Shown piece after piece: positions 32,454 through 44,700 of a stretch of 64,000 nt of DNA. Position 1 is the first letter of the stretch. Each line of letters opens with the position of its first letter. The translations under genes and the position numbers were made by a program. This stretch comes from Bromus sterilis (Eukaryota; Streptophyta; Magnoliopsida; Poales; Poaceae): positions 311,436,031 to 311,500,030 of the forward strand of contig OX465600.1 of assembly GCA_950022295.1 (NCBI GenBank), written 5' to 3'. The notes under the pieces are model-generated. The model had not been told where the DNA came from, did no database searches, and saw only the letters and a list, made by a program, of their open reading frames with translations.

Positions 32454-33403
32454 GCACTTTCAGAGACTGAAAGCGGTCTGAAGCTTAGGGCTTTTCGGAC
32501 TGATCGAGGTGGAGAATTCAATTCCACTGAGTTTTCCAGATACTATGAGCAGCAGGACATCAGTAGGGACACCACTGCCCCCTTACTCACCACAACAAAA
32601 TGGAGTGGTCGAGCGAAGGAATCAATCCGTCCTTGAAATGGATCCGAGCCTGATGAAGAGAATGTCCGTACATGCAGAATTCTGGGCAGAGGCAGTTATA
32701 ACTTCAGTGTACATCCTGAATCGGTCTCCAACCCACAGTCTGAATGGGATTACTCTCTATGAAGCGTGGAGGAAGAAGAAGGAGCCAAGAGTGGATCATA
32801 TGCACACTTTTGGTTGTGTGGCACATATGAAGATAGTGGGTCCTGGAGTTACCAAACTTTCAGACAGGGCCCTGCCAGTTGTTTTCCTCAGATATGAGTC
32901 AGGCTCAAAAGAATACAAGGTGTTTGATCCAGTAATTAAAACAACGCCTGTACATCACGAGAGACATTTTCTTTGAAGAGGATCGCAAGTGGAATGGCGA
33001 GAACAAGGGCGAGACAGAGAACTATGTGCATAGATTTACTGTCGAGTATTCTAATGTACCGATGACAGCTAAAGTGACAGGATCTGAAAATGTTCAGAGA
33101 AGGAAATGGAGTGAAGGTTCAGTTTCAGCTGCACCTATAGCTCCAACAACACCTTCTTCAGGAATACCTAGAGAACTCATGTTCAACAATGATCAGCCAA
33201 TCTACCAAACTGCTAATCCAACTCCACATGTAGTACGACCAGCTCATACCATGAGAACAAGACCACAAGATGGCATCTTCAGGCCAAATCCCAAGTATGC
33301 AGAGGAATGTGATATGTGTCTGTTAGCACTAGCGGAACCTGACAGTGTTGAACCTGCTTGGAAGGGAGCAATGGAAGCTAAAATGAAGTCACGCCTTCAG
33401 TGA
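32265..33403 (+). pseudogene. Copia integrase core and downstream linker
   Basis: Integrase motifs occur in order: VVDDHGRYMW, RTDRGGEFNS (second Asp), then PQQNGVVERRNQSV (catalytic Glu), FWAEAVITSVYILNRSPT and HTFGCVAHMKIVGPG. The linker to 33403 ends LAEPDSVEPAWKGAMEAKM, where a reverse transcriptase would normally begin. Frames change near 32450, 32570 and 32975. Integrase joins element DNA to the chromosome. This copy is broken. Confidence 0.82.
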
Positions 33404-33561
33404 CGCTCAGGATGAAGTATGGATTCCCATGTGCAAATAAGCAGAAGGGTGCAAGCGTACAACGACCAACCAATAAGTTGGTGATGAATTTTTATAGCCG
33501 TCCATCGATCTGTACCGTATTTGACGGAACGACTTAAACCGTACTTCGTTTCTCAATTATC

Positions 33562-34729
33562 TTTTTTTTTTCGAATAAGAAGGAGTTTATCAGTCAGCTG
33601 ACAACAAATCAGCGATAAAAGGAGGCCCTTGATGTAGCCAACAAGAGGAGCTACCATCACTACGACCATAATTTGCCAGACGATCTGCAACTCTGTTTTG
33701 AGTTCTTTGAATCTTTAAGGGAATAAACTCCCAAGTCACCATGAGTTCTTGAATCTCCAATGCAATATGAGCATAAGACGAGGATCCAAGAGGGTGGAAG
33801 TCAGCGAAAGGAGGGTCGTTGCCGAATCCGATTGTATCACCACGGGAAGTGTCGCATGTACACAGGACAGCTTCATCCCCTCTAGCATAGCTTGTAACTC
33901 AGCTTCCAGCGCATTATTGCAATGGAGGAGGTTCCTGTACGCAGCAAAGACGACCATCCCCAAGTGATCTCTCAAAACCATCCCGGCCCCTGCAGTCCCG
34001 TCCACTGGGTGAAACGACCCATCCACCGAGAGGGCCAGCTGAGATGGAAGGGGCGGCACCCAGGGGACGGCTGGAGCCGGCGCCGAACTACCGCAATCCG
34101 GCTGAATGATATTTGAGGCAGCTGACATAAAAGGCATTTTTCTCTGAAACCCATGCTTCCTTTAGCCTTTGGCAAGACCATTTTGTCCCAGCTTACCCAA
34201 GCCATCTTGCGTTTACCTTTCTCTACTCCGCACCAATATTGCCTCATTAACTTCGACATCTCATCACACACCGACGCTGGCAGTCTGAAGATACTCATAA
34301 CATATGTCGGAATAGCTTGGGCTACAAATTTAATTAGGATCTCCTTGTTGCCGGCGGACATAAATTGTTCACTCCAATCCACCAATACTTTCCGAACACT
34401 CTCCATCACTCATTCAAAATGACCTTTATGCATCCTCCCATCAGGAACAGGGAGGCCCAGATATTTTGCCTCAAAAGAATCTTGTGTAACATCAAGAATC
34501 TGTTTCACCTCCGCCATAACAGGAGCAGCACACTTGTCCGAGAAAAGGATGGAGCCCTTAGACGGATTTAAAAATTGTCCCGTCGATAATGCGTAAGTGT
34601 TCAACAAACCTTTAACAATGGATGCCTACTGACCAGTAGCTCTAAAAAACAGAAGTGAGTCGTCGGCGAGCAACAGATGAGAAATTGCCGGCGCATTACG
34701 GCAAATACGCACCGGCACCAGACCGTCCT
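33562..34729 (-). pseudogene. LINE ORF2, C-terminal part (RT end and RNase H)
   Basis: Minus strand, ending in a T-run at 33562-33571 that is the element's poly(A) tail. It carries the RT motif HLLLADDSLLFF (near 34665), the AKYLGLPV region (34455), WVSWDKMVLPKAKGSMGF (near 34180) and a C-terminal plant-type RNase H starting LSVDGSFHPVDGTAGAG (near 34020) with EAELQAMLEGM. Visible stops include a TAG after RATGQ (near 34630) and a TGA after GHFE (34410-34412). The N-terminal half lies at 61733-63679 beyond the nested Gypsy. Confidence 0.87.
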
Positions 34730-35417
34730 TGTTGTGGTGATATATTCAACAATAGATATAGGGGTAGTAACGGAGCTATGAGGATCTGTACACAAAGATG
34801 GTGACACCGGGAGAGATTATACAGGTTAGGCCTCTCCTCAGAGATAACAACCTTACTCCTGTCCCAAGTGTCTTGGGGTATTTTTCTTGGTATATGTTCT
34901 CACCTAAGCCCCCCTTCCTGGGGTGAAGGGATGGGCTTATATAGAGTACGCCCCGTCCCTTCACTGTCCAGTAGTGGGTTTTGATTACAGGGTTAATAGT
35001 AGCTATTATTACAATGAGAAACGTCTCCCCATTATTGTCATTCAAGTAGGGGTAACGCATGTGGGTTTAATGACTTGTAACTCCAGCTTCTCTTCTTCCT
35101 GTCCGAATGCCATGCAGCTCGGTCTTTTTTGCTTCCGAGTAGCGCCCTTACTCGGATAGTAACACCTTGCTCCGAGTGATGTCCTACTCGGAAGTAACCT
35201 CGTCCGAGTAAGGTTTCTTCCGTAGTGGTGATGTCTTCCGAGTAAGCTAACTACTCGGAAGGGCTTGAGTTCATCCGAGCAGTTCCTTATTCGGAAGTAG
35301 AAGAGGGGAAGGAGTTTCGTGTTTTTTGTTTTATGAGTGTTTTCTAAGGGATGGTAAGCCTAAGGATACCCCTTGATATAAGGTGCATGAGGGTATACCT
35401 TAGGTATTACCACGACA
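34730..35417 (-). repeat. 3' LTR of the Gypsy element
   Basis: 688 bp. Contains a GGCTTATATAGAG TATA motif near 34935 (plus strand) and many TCCGAGTA/TACTCGGA words between 35140 and 35310 that can pair with each other. Confidence 0.95.
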
Positions 35418-36161
35418 GTAGCGCCCAAGTGCTTCTGGGTGCTCGCGTGAATTCATGAGGTATGCGGAGATCAAATTCGATGAGAGGCCCGGAAGGACTT
35501 TATCGATGTTTGCACTATCCCCTCGACTATACGTAGGGTGAGTTGTTTTTTGGAAGGATTCGGTGACACTCAAGCGTCTCTCGGAAGAGGTGGACTGAGG
35601 CCTCGGAAGGCGTGTCTTGGGTAGAAGGCCTTAAAACCCATATGTAACCGAACCCGTAAAGTCTGATATTTAAAGCATTATTCTGGCAAGCTTTAAACCG
35701 TGTCCCATAGGATATCAATTCTTTACCCCTCACACCAGATCGTGCGGATAACCTGGCAATCTACGTCAGAGATGGATTATCAGCGTATCAGTTATTAGGA
35801 ACTTTTCTCCATAGTGCTTGCCGAACGAATTAGAAAACACGATGATCTCGTCCGAGTTATGGCTTACTCGGAGGAATTGTTTGTTTGAATTGTCTTCCGA
35901 GTTAGGGTTTCACTCGGAGAAACTATCTAGGGTATTTTTACTTCCGAGTTGTATTAACTTGGGAAATTTTGCGTGCTCTTTTAAGGGAGCGAATCTTTTT
36001 CTTGTCAGGGGATCTTTTCTGTCAGAGCGGCCCCTCGATTCCCGCGACAGTCAGTTACTTTATCATTAACTGCGCGCCTTTTAAGGAGGCTGGATTTGGG
36101 GGACCGTAACGGACGCCCTCATTAATTGCCTCGGTATCCGTGGGACCCGTCCCCTTGTGCC
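35418..36161. other. Gypsy 3' region between LTR and antisense gene
   Basis: No coding sequence. Contains repeated CTCCGAGTTA / CTTACTCGGA words at about 35850, 35870, 35900 and 35945, as in the LTR. It probably acts as the upstream region of the antisense gene. Confidence 0.5.
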
Positions 36162-36169
36162 TATAAGTA
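36162..36169 (+). promoter_or_regulatory. TATA box of the antisense gene
   Basis: TGCCTATAAGTATAGC lies on the plus strand, about 160 bases before the favoured ATG at 36324. Transcription would start near 36195, opposite to gag-pol. Confidence 0.6.
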
Positions 36170-36323
36170 TAGCTTCCCCTTCTTATTTTCCTTTAAGCAC
36201 AGCGTTTCCTCCTTCCTCTTCTCCGCTGGCGTCTCTCTAGATTGCGGATCCCTTCTCCCATTGGTGATCTTCGGGGTGTTCTTTGTGCCTGCGAGCTTCC
36301 TCTCCATTCATCCTCTGGGCCTC

Positions 36324-39300
36324 ATGTCTGCAGGGGAATGGTTACCCTCTGTCGTCACGGCGGAGAATCTCCGGCGCTACCAAGACGAGGGGTTACTTCC
36401 TCGCCATGGCTGTCGTCTTCCAGGCCTAGGTGAGGTCGAACCTCACCCTAGGGATGACGAGCGGGTTCTACTCCTTTCCCATGTGGATAGGGGGTTTTCT
36501 CTTCCTCCTCATCCTTTCTTGCTTGATTTTCTTTCCTTCACGGGATCTCAATTGCATCACATCGTTCCTAATTCCATCACGCTTCTGTCTAGCTTTTTTT
36601 CTTTGTGTGAGGGTTTCCTTGGTATTGATCCTCATTGGAATCTTTTCCGCATCATTTACACCATAAAGCCCCAGAAAATAAAGAATTCTGGGGAGGCAGA
36701 AATAAATCATCTTTGCGGGGGGTTGTTTTTGGCCAAAAGGCAAGGCGTTCAGTATTTTGCTTCTAGCTTGCCGGATTCTGTGAAGAATTGGCAAAATAGT
36801 TGGTTTTACTGTAAGGTAGAGACTGCTTCTGGTACTCGGACATTACCCCCTTACTCGGATGTCCGGTTGTCCGATTCCCGGGGTTGGAATCCCCGTTTGC
36901 TTGCTTCCGAGAAACAGCGGGTTCTGCCACTGATGAGGGAAGTAGTGAGGATGAAGAAGGCGGGATTAGACGCCATGGATCTTATTGCTCTTTTTGTCAC
37001 TCGGAGAATTCAGCCCCTGCAAGCCCGAGCTAGGAGGATGTGGGAGTACACGGGAGTTGATGATAGGACCCGCTATAACAACTCGGCGATGTGCCAGCAG
37101 GAATTTGAGCAACTCATGAAGATCATTACTAGCGTGACTCATGGCGCGCAGATGGCTGGCCGAGTCAGACCCCTTGATATTAACCGTCCTTCAACTCTGG
37201 TGATTTGCTTTTATTTGACCGGTCTATTGAATGCTGCACTAGGTCCTGATTTTTAACTTGGTTATTCTGTTGTCTATTCTTCAGACGAACGTCGCTCCAT
37301 CCCCGATTCCTTTGGCGCCGCGAAATCCTGAAGACGAGGATGAGGACAGCAACAATGACGCAGGACTTGGGATCGAAGATGGCGAAGAAACTGAATCTGA
37401 CGTAGTGCTGCCCCGTACTACTGCCGAGCAGCGCTCCAAGAACAATCAGGATCGTGAGGCAGCTCGGGAAGGGTCCGTGCGGGGGACGAAGCGTCCCGTG
37501 TCTCCGAGTAAAGGGGAGAATAGCAGCAAGGCTGCCACACTTAGCCCAAGCCAGGGGAGGGTAGCTCCCATGAAACAGCGGAGGATGCTTTCGACTCTTG
37601 GCGGGAGGAAAGTTAGTACTTCAACAGGTGCTGCCAAAACCCCCAAGAAGGCTTCCGAGTCAGGATCCTCTCAGGCTTCCCCTGCTGTTGCACCCCCAAG
37701 ACGAACTCTTAAGATGGCTCGGAAGTGAGATCCGACAACTTTTCTCTATTCCTTAGTAATTTATGCTGATTTAATATCTTTTATGTTACAGCGTCCGTCC
37801 GAGTGGTTCCGAGTCACTTCCTGGTGTTGAGGTTCCTGATGCTGCGGCCTATGAAGATGTCAGCAACTGTGTTGTAACTGATTTTCCGGTGTTGGATTCT
37901 ATTCCTGAGCAAACCCCAATCGATGGTGAGTATATGTCTTCTTGGTTTTAACTTTCATTTTTGCTCGAGGCTTTTCTTACAGATTTTCCTTTGTTAGATA
38001 TGGACGTTGATCGTGGCGCGGATCCGAGTCCAGCTGTGAATGAGACGGTTCTTTCTGCTCCCGACACTCAGACTGCTCCGGGCACGCAGACTGCTCTGGA
38101 AGGCTTGACCGATCCGGAGGTTACTATTCCTGCAGCGACGATTCCTCCTGCTGCCTCGGGAGCGAAGCAAGCTGAGACGAGTTCCACCGTCTCTGTTGCT
38201 GATCCCGGAGCAGCTCGGGCCCCTCCTCCTTCATTCACGGTTGATACCTTGCTTGAGGATACCGTTCTGGATGGATTGAAGGGGTCTTTGCTGAAAGCTT
38301 CAGAAATCGAGCTGCGGTTACGTGAGATGACTTCTGATGCTGCCATGATAAAGGCCAAAATGCATGTAAGCAAATGCACGAGTTTTTCCACCCACTGGGT
38401 GGGTGAGTTTCCGAGTTGTAGCGCCCAAAGGCTCCGAGTAACTTCTTGGAGTTACTCGGAGTCTTGTGCTATAGGCATTATGAATTTGGAAATCTTCCAG
38501 TGGGGGCACTTCTTAGTGCACCCACTGGGTGTAGCCCCCAAGGCTCCGAGTAACTTTTTGGAGTTACTCGGAGTCTTATGCTGTAGGGACTATGAATTTG
38601 GAAATCTTCCAGTGGGGGCACTTCTTAGTGCACCCACTGGGTGTAGCCCCCAAGGCTCCGAGTAACTTCTTGGAGTTACTCGGAGTCTTATGCTGTAGGG
38701 ACTATGAATTTGGAAATCTTCCAGTGGGGGCACTTCTTAATGCACCCACTGGGTGTAGCCCCCAAGGCTCCGAGTAACTTCTTGGAGTTACTCGGAGTCT
38801 TATGCTGTAAGGGCTTTGGTCTTAAATAAATTTTCTTGTGTCAGGAGGCTTGCGAGCTAGGCGCTGCATTTGTGAAACTACAGGGAGAACATGAAGCATT
38901 GAAGAAGAAACATGCTGAGGATAATGGTAAGGCTCCACTTCTTGGATTTTGAGAAAAAATCAAGATTCTACATCATATGATTGTTTCTGATTGTTGAATT
39001 TACAGAAGCTGCAAAGAAAGCATTTGATGCGAAGGTAAAAGAAAATGAAGAATTTGTGAACAAGATGAAGAAGGAGATTGAGCAAACCGAGAAGCGTGCA
39101 AAGCAAATGGCTAGCCACAAGAAGGCTCTTGAGGAAAAGGAGAGTGCTATCTCCAAGCTTCAGTCCGATCTGCAGAAACTTTCCGAGCTGCGTGCCAAGG
39201 ATAAGGAGGAACATGAAGCTGCGCTGGCTGCAGCTCGGGAGGCCGTAAGAAGTACTGAGGAATATTGTACTGGGAGGTTTGCTGTGTTTTGCGAGATGCT

Positions 39301-39905
39301 GTCCAGTAAGACACTGCTCTTTTCGATGAATCCGACTTGTTTCTGCCTTGTGAGTTTAATTCAATCTGTGCACCGTTGTTGTCTTTGCAGTTTATTCTAC
39401 CGATCCTGAAGCGGAAAAGACGCGTATGGACCAGTTTGCCGAGTTGATGCAGAAGGATAATTATACGCCCAAGACGACGGAATTTGCCTTATCCAGAGGT
39501 CTGCTGACCATGAGGTGCGCCAAAGCAAAGAAATATGCTGAAGAGACCCTAGGTGCTGCCTTAGGGTTGAAGGATTACATCTTGCCTGCTGAAGAAAGTC
39601 GAATGCATCTGGATACAGTTGTTCCCGTGCTTCAGGGTGCTCCGCAACAAATTGCTCGTTGGAAGAGGTCTTCAGCACGGAGTGGTGCAAATTATGATCT
39701 GGCTTTGACCAAGGCTCATTTTTCAGAAAAGGTTCATAATCTGGAACGAGTCGGAGAAGGAGATCCTGAGCATGGTCCGAGTTGTACAACTTTGTTATCC
39801 CGGTATGCTGAGACTGCAAGTCGGATTGCAAAGATCCCAGATCTTGATTTCTTTGTGGAATCTGCTGGAGTTACCAGTGAGTCTGATGAGGCGAGTGATG
39901 CTTGA
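36324..39905 (+). CDS. Antisense seven-exon gene of the Gypsy element (Transposase_28-type protein)
   Basis: Exons 36324-37199, 37285-37724, 37792-37925, 37983-38365, 38845-38926, 39006-39305 and 39391-39905 join in phase to exactly 910 codons (909 residues). Six introns carry GT donors and CAG-type acceptors. The start MSAGEWLPSVVTAENLRRYQ was chosen because it follows the TATA box by a normal leader; the frame is open back to 36126. Residues about 60-280 match the plant gypsy-type transposon domain (PF04195): GSQLHHIVPNSITLLSSFF and FLGIDPHWNLFRI. Next comes an acidic then Ser/Lys-rich linker, then a coiled coil (about 612-725, KENEEFVNKMKKEIEQTEKR), then a helical tail ending SDEASDA. Function is unknown; antisense ORFs are known in some Tat-type elements. 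AATAAA follows at 39961. Intron 4 holds a 112-bp minisatellite. Confidence 0.82.
38432..38810. repeat. 112-bp minisatellite inside intron 4 of the antisense gene
   Basis: Copies of CTCCGAGTAACTTCTTGGAGTTACTCGGAG start at 38432, 38544, 38656 and 38768, a constant 112-bp period. The core is a self-complementary hairpin, and a second small inverted repeat (GCACTTCTTAGTGC) lies in each unit along with CCACTGGGTGTAGCCCCCAAGG. Later copies are nearly identical. Confidence 0.93.
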
Positions 39906-39960
39906 TCTAGTTTAAGGGAGAAACATTTTAAATTTGCCTCGGGATGCCGAGTGATTTTGT

Positions 39961-39966
39961 AATAAA
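39961..39966 (+). terminator. Polyadenylation signal of the antisense gene
   Basis: AATAAA lies 56 bases after the stop. The nested Copia begins at 39973, so any natural 3' end beyond it is displaced to 54035. Confidence 0.55.
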
Positions 39967-39972
39967 CAGTTT

Positions 39973-41256
39973 TGTTAGACCAAGTATGTGATCAGAGGGG
40001 GAGGGGGTGAATGATCACTTCAAAAATTTGCATGAAACTATGAAGTGAAGCATAACTCAGCAACCGAAAGGATTCAACAGAAAGGTAAATATCAAAGTAG
40101 AACATGATTGAAGCATAACATGGCGAATCAAAAGCATCGAATCAATTGCATCGAAGCAGATCACTGAAGCAATTGATAAACTGAATGTAAGTGCGGAAAG
40201 TAAAACGAACTCTTGACTCGGCGATGTTTGTTCGACTAGTTCACACTCTGCAAAGTGTTACGTCTGGTTGGAGGGACTTGTGATTGAACACAGGAGCTAA
40301 CCTCTCTCCGTCCATATCTCCACTGCACCAATCTCCTTGAGCTTGGTCAGTTCTTCACTCGTGGTTGATTATTGAGGAAATCACCGAAACCTTTGACAAA
40401 CTGGACTTCAAGGCGACAATAACTCTTCGCTCTCTGAAGAACAACTCTCTAACCGTCTAGGAGAATTGCAGTTCTCCAAGATAAAAAGGCTAGCAAACTT
40501 CTTCCTAAGTCATAATGAATCAACTCAGATCAATAGGACTTATGCTTCTACGGATGGGTTTTTGATATGCTTCGGTGGGGTTGCTCTTTCTCTCTCCTCT
40601 GTAGGGAATCAATCTTGGAGCAGCCGCCCGCCAATGAGGGCGGGGTGGCGTATTTATAGGTGGCAATCCCTAGGTGCGAAATGACTGAAGTGACCCGATG
40701 TGGCAGCTTGACACCTGTCCCCAACGGTCATATTTCCAATCAATGCGCAACTTTACTTGCGGTCCAAGTAAAGCTGACTCACGGACTTGGTTCTGCTTCA
40801 GGAGCCGAAAGAACAAAGTCTTCGCTGGTGAAGCATTACCTAGCTCACATGAGATTTCTTCAACTCTAGTTTCTCACTGGTTTGGATTCGATCTGAGTCT
40901 TTTCATCAAAACCTTCGGAGTACATTTACTAAACCCCTCTTGATAGTACGGTTTTTCCTATGACTCAAGGAAGTAAAAAGAACTACGCAAAAACAACTAA
41001 GTCTTGCGCCATCTTGATCATCTTCTTCGATGAGACGAGCTTCAGGATTCCTTATCTTTTTAGGGGTCGACATCCGTGATAAACTTCGCTCCAGAGGATA
41101 TGCTTCGATAAATGAGTAAATCTTCGTTGAAGCTTTATCACCAACCTATAACTTCAGGAACCTAACCATCTGTTTCACACTAGAAAACTTGTTAGTTCCT
41201 CTACTGTTTTGACCAACAATATCCAAAACTTATGAGGGTATAACTTTGCTCTTACA
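39973..41256 (-). repeat. 3' LTR of the 14-kb Copia
   Basis: 1284 bp, a direct copy of 52751-54034. Ends CTCTTACA on the plus strand, then the polypurine tract. Confidence 0.95.
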
Positions 41257-41270
41257 ATCTCCCCCTTTTT
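41257..41270 (-). other. Polypurine tract, with a second copy at 41731-41742
   Basis: Minus-strand AAAAAGGGGGAGAT ends exactly at the 3' LTR. The same AAAAAGGGGGAG occurs again at 41731-41742. Multiple polypurine tracts are a reported trait of Sireviruses. It primes plus-strand DNA synthesis. Confidence 0.85.
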
Positions 41271-41784
41271 GGACTATTGTTGACAAAATAGGCATCGATA
41301 AAAGATTTGGAATTTTGAATTTGAGTAGAGAGCAAACTCTAAGATATGAAGCTTTTGACTCCCCCTGAATGCAAGCGTCGAAGATTTGTAATCGAAGTGA
41401 ATGCTTGTTGAAGAATATCATCAATGGGAAGTCTAACACATATCCTAGTGAATCAATTGCATACAAAGATAATTTGTCTTGAAGAATATGCAATCATCCA
41501 ATGACCTGTGAACTTAAGGAAAATAACCACCTGCAAGATAAAATATAGAAGGCAACTTGCAAGCACGGGGTTATTAACATATACAATGAAGCAGTTCACA
41601 ACCGAAGTAAAACGTTAAGATACAACCCAATCGAAGTGAATGGAATGTTTGTCGAATCTTAGCACACGCAAAAAAAAAATCGAATCGAAACCCAAAAACC
41701 CCGCAGCGAATCTAAACTCGATGCTACTTTCTCCCCCTTTTTGTCAATAATTGGACAAAAGGTTGATAGGTAGACCAAGAGCTT

Positions 41785-44700
41785 CTATGCGTTAGCTGCA
41801 ACCCTGGGACCCTGCACATTGTCTTCGCCTGAAGAGGATGCATCGCCTGAAGTTTCTCCGTCGGTCGAAGCAGGTGACTCTTCCTCGTCGAAGTCCATCG
41901 GTGCTTGAAGTAATTCAAGGTCGCTGTCGTCGAGAGGATCGTCTTCGTGCTTCGATGTGTGAGAGTCTTCATCCGAGAAGGTGTCGGGGCGAATTTGCTC
42001 AGCAGGGTTGACAAAGAGAACTTCATCAATCTTGTCTAGGGATGGTATCTTGGGGTTGGGGCGATCAATGGAATCATTTCTGGAAAAGTGCCTCTGCAAA
42101 TGTGGATATTCCTTGAATATGCGATCGGCTTCAAGTTTCTTCACTGAGTTGAATTTCCTTAGGCCCTTCCAAGAATGACGCTTCAAGACCTTCAAGTATT
42201 GGTTGTTGTTCAGTGCAATGTTTCCGACTCTGTTAATCTCATCTGATAGATGTTGCATCTGGCGCTGATTTCCTTCGATGAAGTTTTCTAGCAGTTGTTG
42301 GTTTCGAATTGCAACTTCAAAGTGGTACACTTCTTTCTGGAAACGCTTCGACATATTGCGTTCATTGACGTGTTGTCTGACTCCAACATATGTTGCAAAA
42401 GGATCATTTGGCCGCCTGAAGATATTCATGGTATCGCGGACCGGAGGGCAGAACAGCTTCGGGTGATGCTTCGCAGTGTAATCTTCGCTGCGTCCATGGT
42501 TGCAAATGGCTTGCAGCCAAGGAGCAAATGGCTTCAGTTGATGTACCAATTCTGCAGCTTGCACCATGTATCGAAGAAAACAGTCCTCGAAGTCGAACAC
42601 ATGACCATGGGTGAGCTTCATAAGAGCATGACGAGTAGGATGTAGAATATTAGATTCTTCATTCGCTGTACTGAGAGGCATGAGTGAGTTTGACAAGATA
42701 TAAAACCAAGTCTTCGATATAAACACTAAATGCTTCGGGCGAATGTTTTCTGGCATGTGATCTCCAGTGACTTCGGGATCCAATAAAGATGCAAATTCAG
42801 CTTCAGAGGGATCTGGTAACATGTGAACTTTTGCAATTTCTCCAGTGTGTCTTGGGATGTTTATAATATCCATGAATTCATCTGTATGCATCCTGAAGAC
42901 TTTCCCTTGAATCATCCATTCAAGAATCCATGTGCTAGTATCTTCTGGGGTTCCAGAGACATATAGTGTGGCATAGAATTGCTTCACTAGCTCTGAATTG
43001 AATGGAGTTTCCATAGCAAATAATCCAGTCAAGTTCTGTGCTTCGATAGTTTCCATGATGTTTTGGAAGCACGTTGCAGAAGCTAGACTGTGCATATCCA
43101 AGTACTTGTGTCTGAAAAGTACACCTTTCTGGCAGTAAAGCTTCGTGTACAGGATTTGCTGTTCAGCAGTCCAGAATCGAAGATCATCAGTTGTTCTTGG
43201 TGAATCATATGGACTAGTGCCAAAGAATCGAAGCTTCTTGCGATGAACTTCAATGTCAAATTCAGGACCATGTCTTGAAGAAGATCCTTCTCCCAAGAAT
43301 ATGGGAAAAGTCTCTCTTGGATAGATGGAGTCCAACTGTGTGTCCTGAGCAGGAATGCAATGCCTTCGAGCATCTGTGATTCGCCTTGGCGGTTGAGTTA
43401 CAATGGCCAACTCATGTGCTTCGGCTTCAGCTTCGATTTCTGCATTAGCATTGGCTTCAGTATGAACAGCTTGTTCTTGAGCTTCGTCTTGTTTGTCTTC
43501 AGACTCCTCAGCTGAGTGAGCTGAAGAGTAATCCTTTTCAGGAATGGCTTGAGGGGGTGGAGAGGTTTCAGGCGCGAAATTGTCTTGGGCGGATGGTTGT
43601 GGAGCAGGTTGAGGTGGAGGAGGAGTTGGGGCACGGGGTGGAATGACTTCGGGGGCGGATGGCTTCGATGTGGGTTTGCCAAGCTTGATGATTCTGCATC
43701 GAGGGGGCGATGCCTTTCTTGGGGCCTTCTTGGCCGGGTGAGAACTTACTTCATCAGTCTCTTCGGTGTCAGCAATCAGTCGTCTCTTCCTAGGTTGCAG
43801 CTTGGGAAGAGGTGAAGCTAATTGCTTGACCATGGCTTCGCGCTTCTTAGAGTCAAGCGCCAAGACCGAAGCATTATGTGCCTTGCAACATTCTTCGATG
43901 GCAGACTTAATCTTGCCAAGATAGACTTGAATATTTTGCTTCGTTTGTTCATTCACAGCAGCAATTTTCTTTGAAGCAGCTGAGGCTTCGTTCTTGAAAT
44001 CCTCATCAGATTCTTCATCTGCTCTCTTCTGGAATTTCAGGATCTTTGCAGTTTCTGATCTATCCCTTGAATGCAGATCTCTCAGCTGATTGTACAAAGT
44101 TTCGACCATGACTGAAAGATTTGGGGAAATGTAGATATTCCCAATATCCACAGCTTGAGGATTTACAGCTTCAGCAAGCTTATAGTATGTCTGGCTCAGA
44201 CCCAGACAGTCCCAAAGTTCACCTTTCCTAGCATCCGGGAAGTTGTGCTCACTATGTTCAGCTTCAACTTGGGCTTCGAGGACAGGAGCTGCGACTGGCT
44301 TCGGGGGAATTTCCTTTGGTGCCATGTCCACAGCGGCTTCCTTTTGAGCGGCCCTGGCAGCTTTCTCAGCCTTCTTTGAGCGAAGGATATCCAGCTGAGC
44401 TTGGCGTTTGGCTTCAGCTTCAACAAGATGTTTGGCTTCGGCGGCAGCCTTAGCCTCTTGAGCTTGAGCTTCAGCTAGCTTGCGCTTCGCTTCAGCTTGC
44501 TGGTTTGCCTCGGCCAGCTCCTTCCTTTGTTTTTCAAGATCAGTTGCTTCTCTATCAGCTTTCTCTTTCTCTTTTGCTTCTCTCTCAGCCTTAGCTTTGG
44601 CTTGAGCTTCGGCGTGCAGACGTTCAGCTTCGATGCGGTCTCTCTTCCGCAATTCACCTTCGGACAGCTTCTTTGTGCCAACCTGGGAAAAAGTCTGACC

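Larger units (their letters stand above)
26886..33561 (+). mobile_element. Degenerate Copia retrotransposon, interrupted several times
   Basis: A 5' LTR ends ...GGTCTGCAACTACA at 27235, with a tRNA-Met primer site at 27238. A Copia gag begins at 27257. Integrase pieces follow at 29968-30177 and 32265-32976, then the integrase-RT linker to 33403. Nested inside are a solo LTR (27652-28629), a Mutator-like element (29055-29877) and a 2.1-kb segment (30178-32264). A LINE cuts it at 33562. Its RT, RNase H and 3' LTR are not in the window. Multiple stops and shifts make it long dead. Confidence 0.8.

Noticed and set aside
36126..36323. Upstream ATG at 36126 as start of the antisense protein
   Set aside because: It precedes the TATA box at 36162, so it would not be in the transcript.
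38432..38810. Regularly spaced repeats, considered as a CRISPR-like array
   Set aside because: Plant nuclear sequence. Units including the would-be spacers are nearly identical, so it is a minisatellite.
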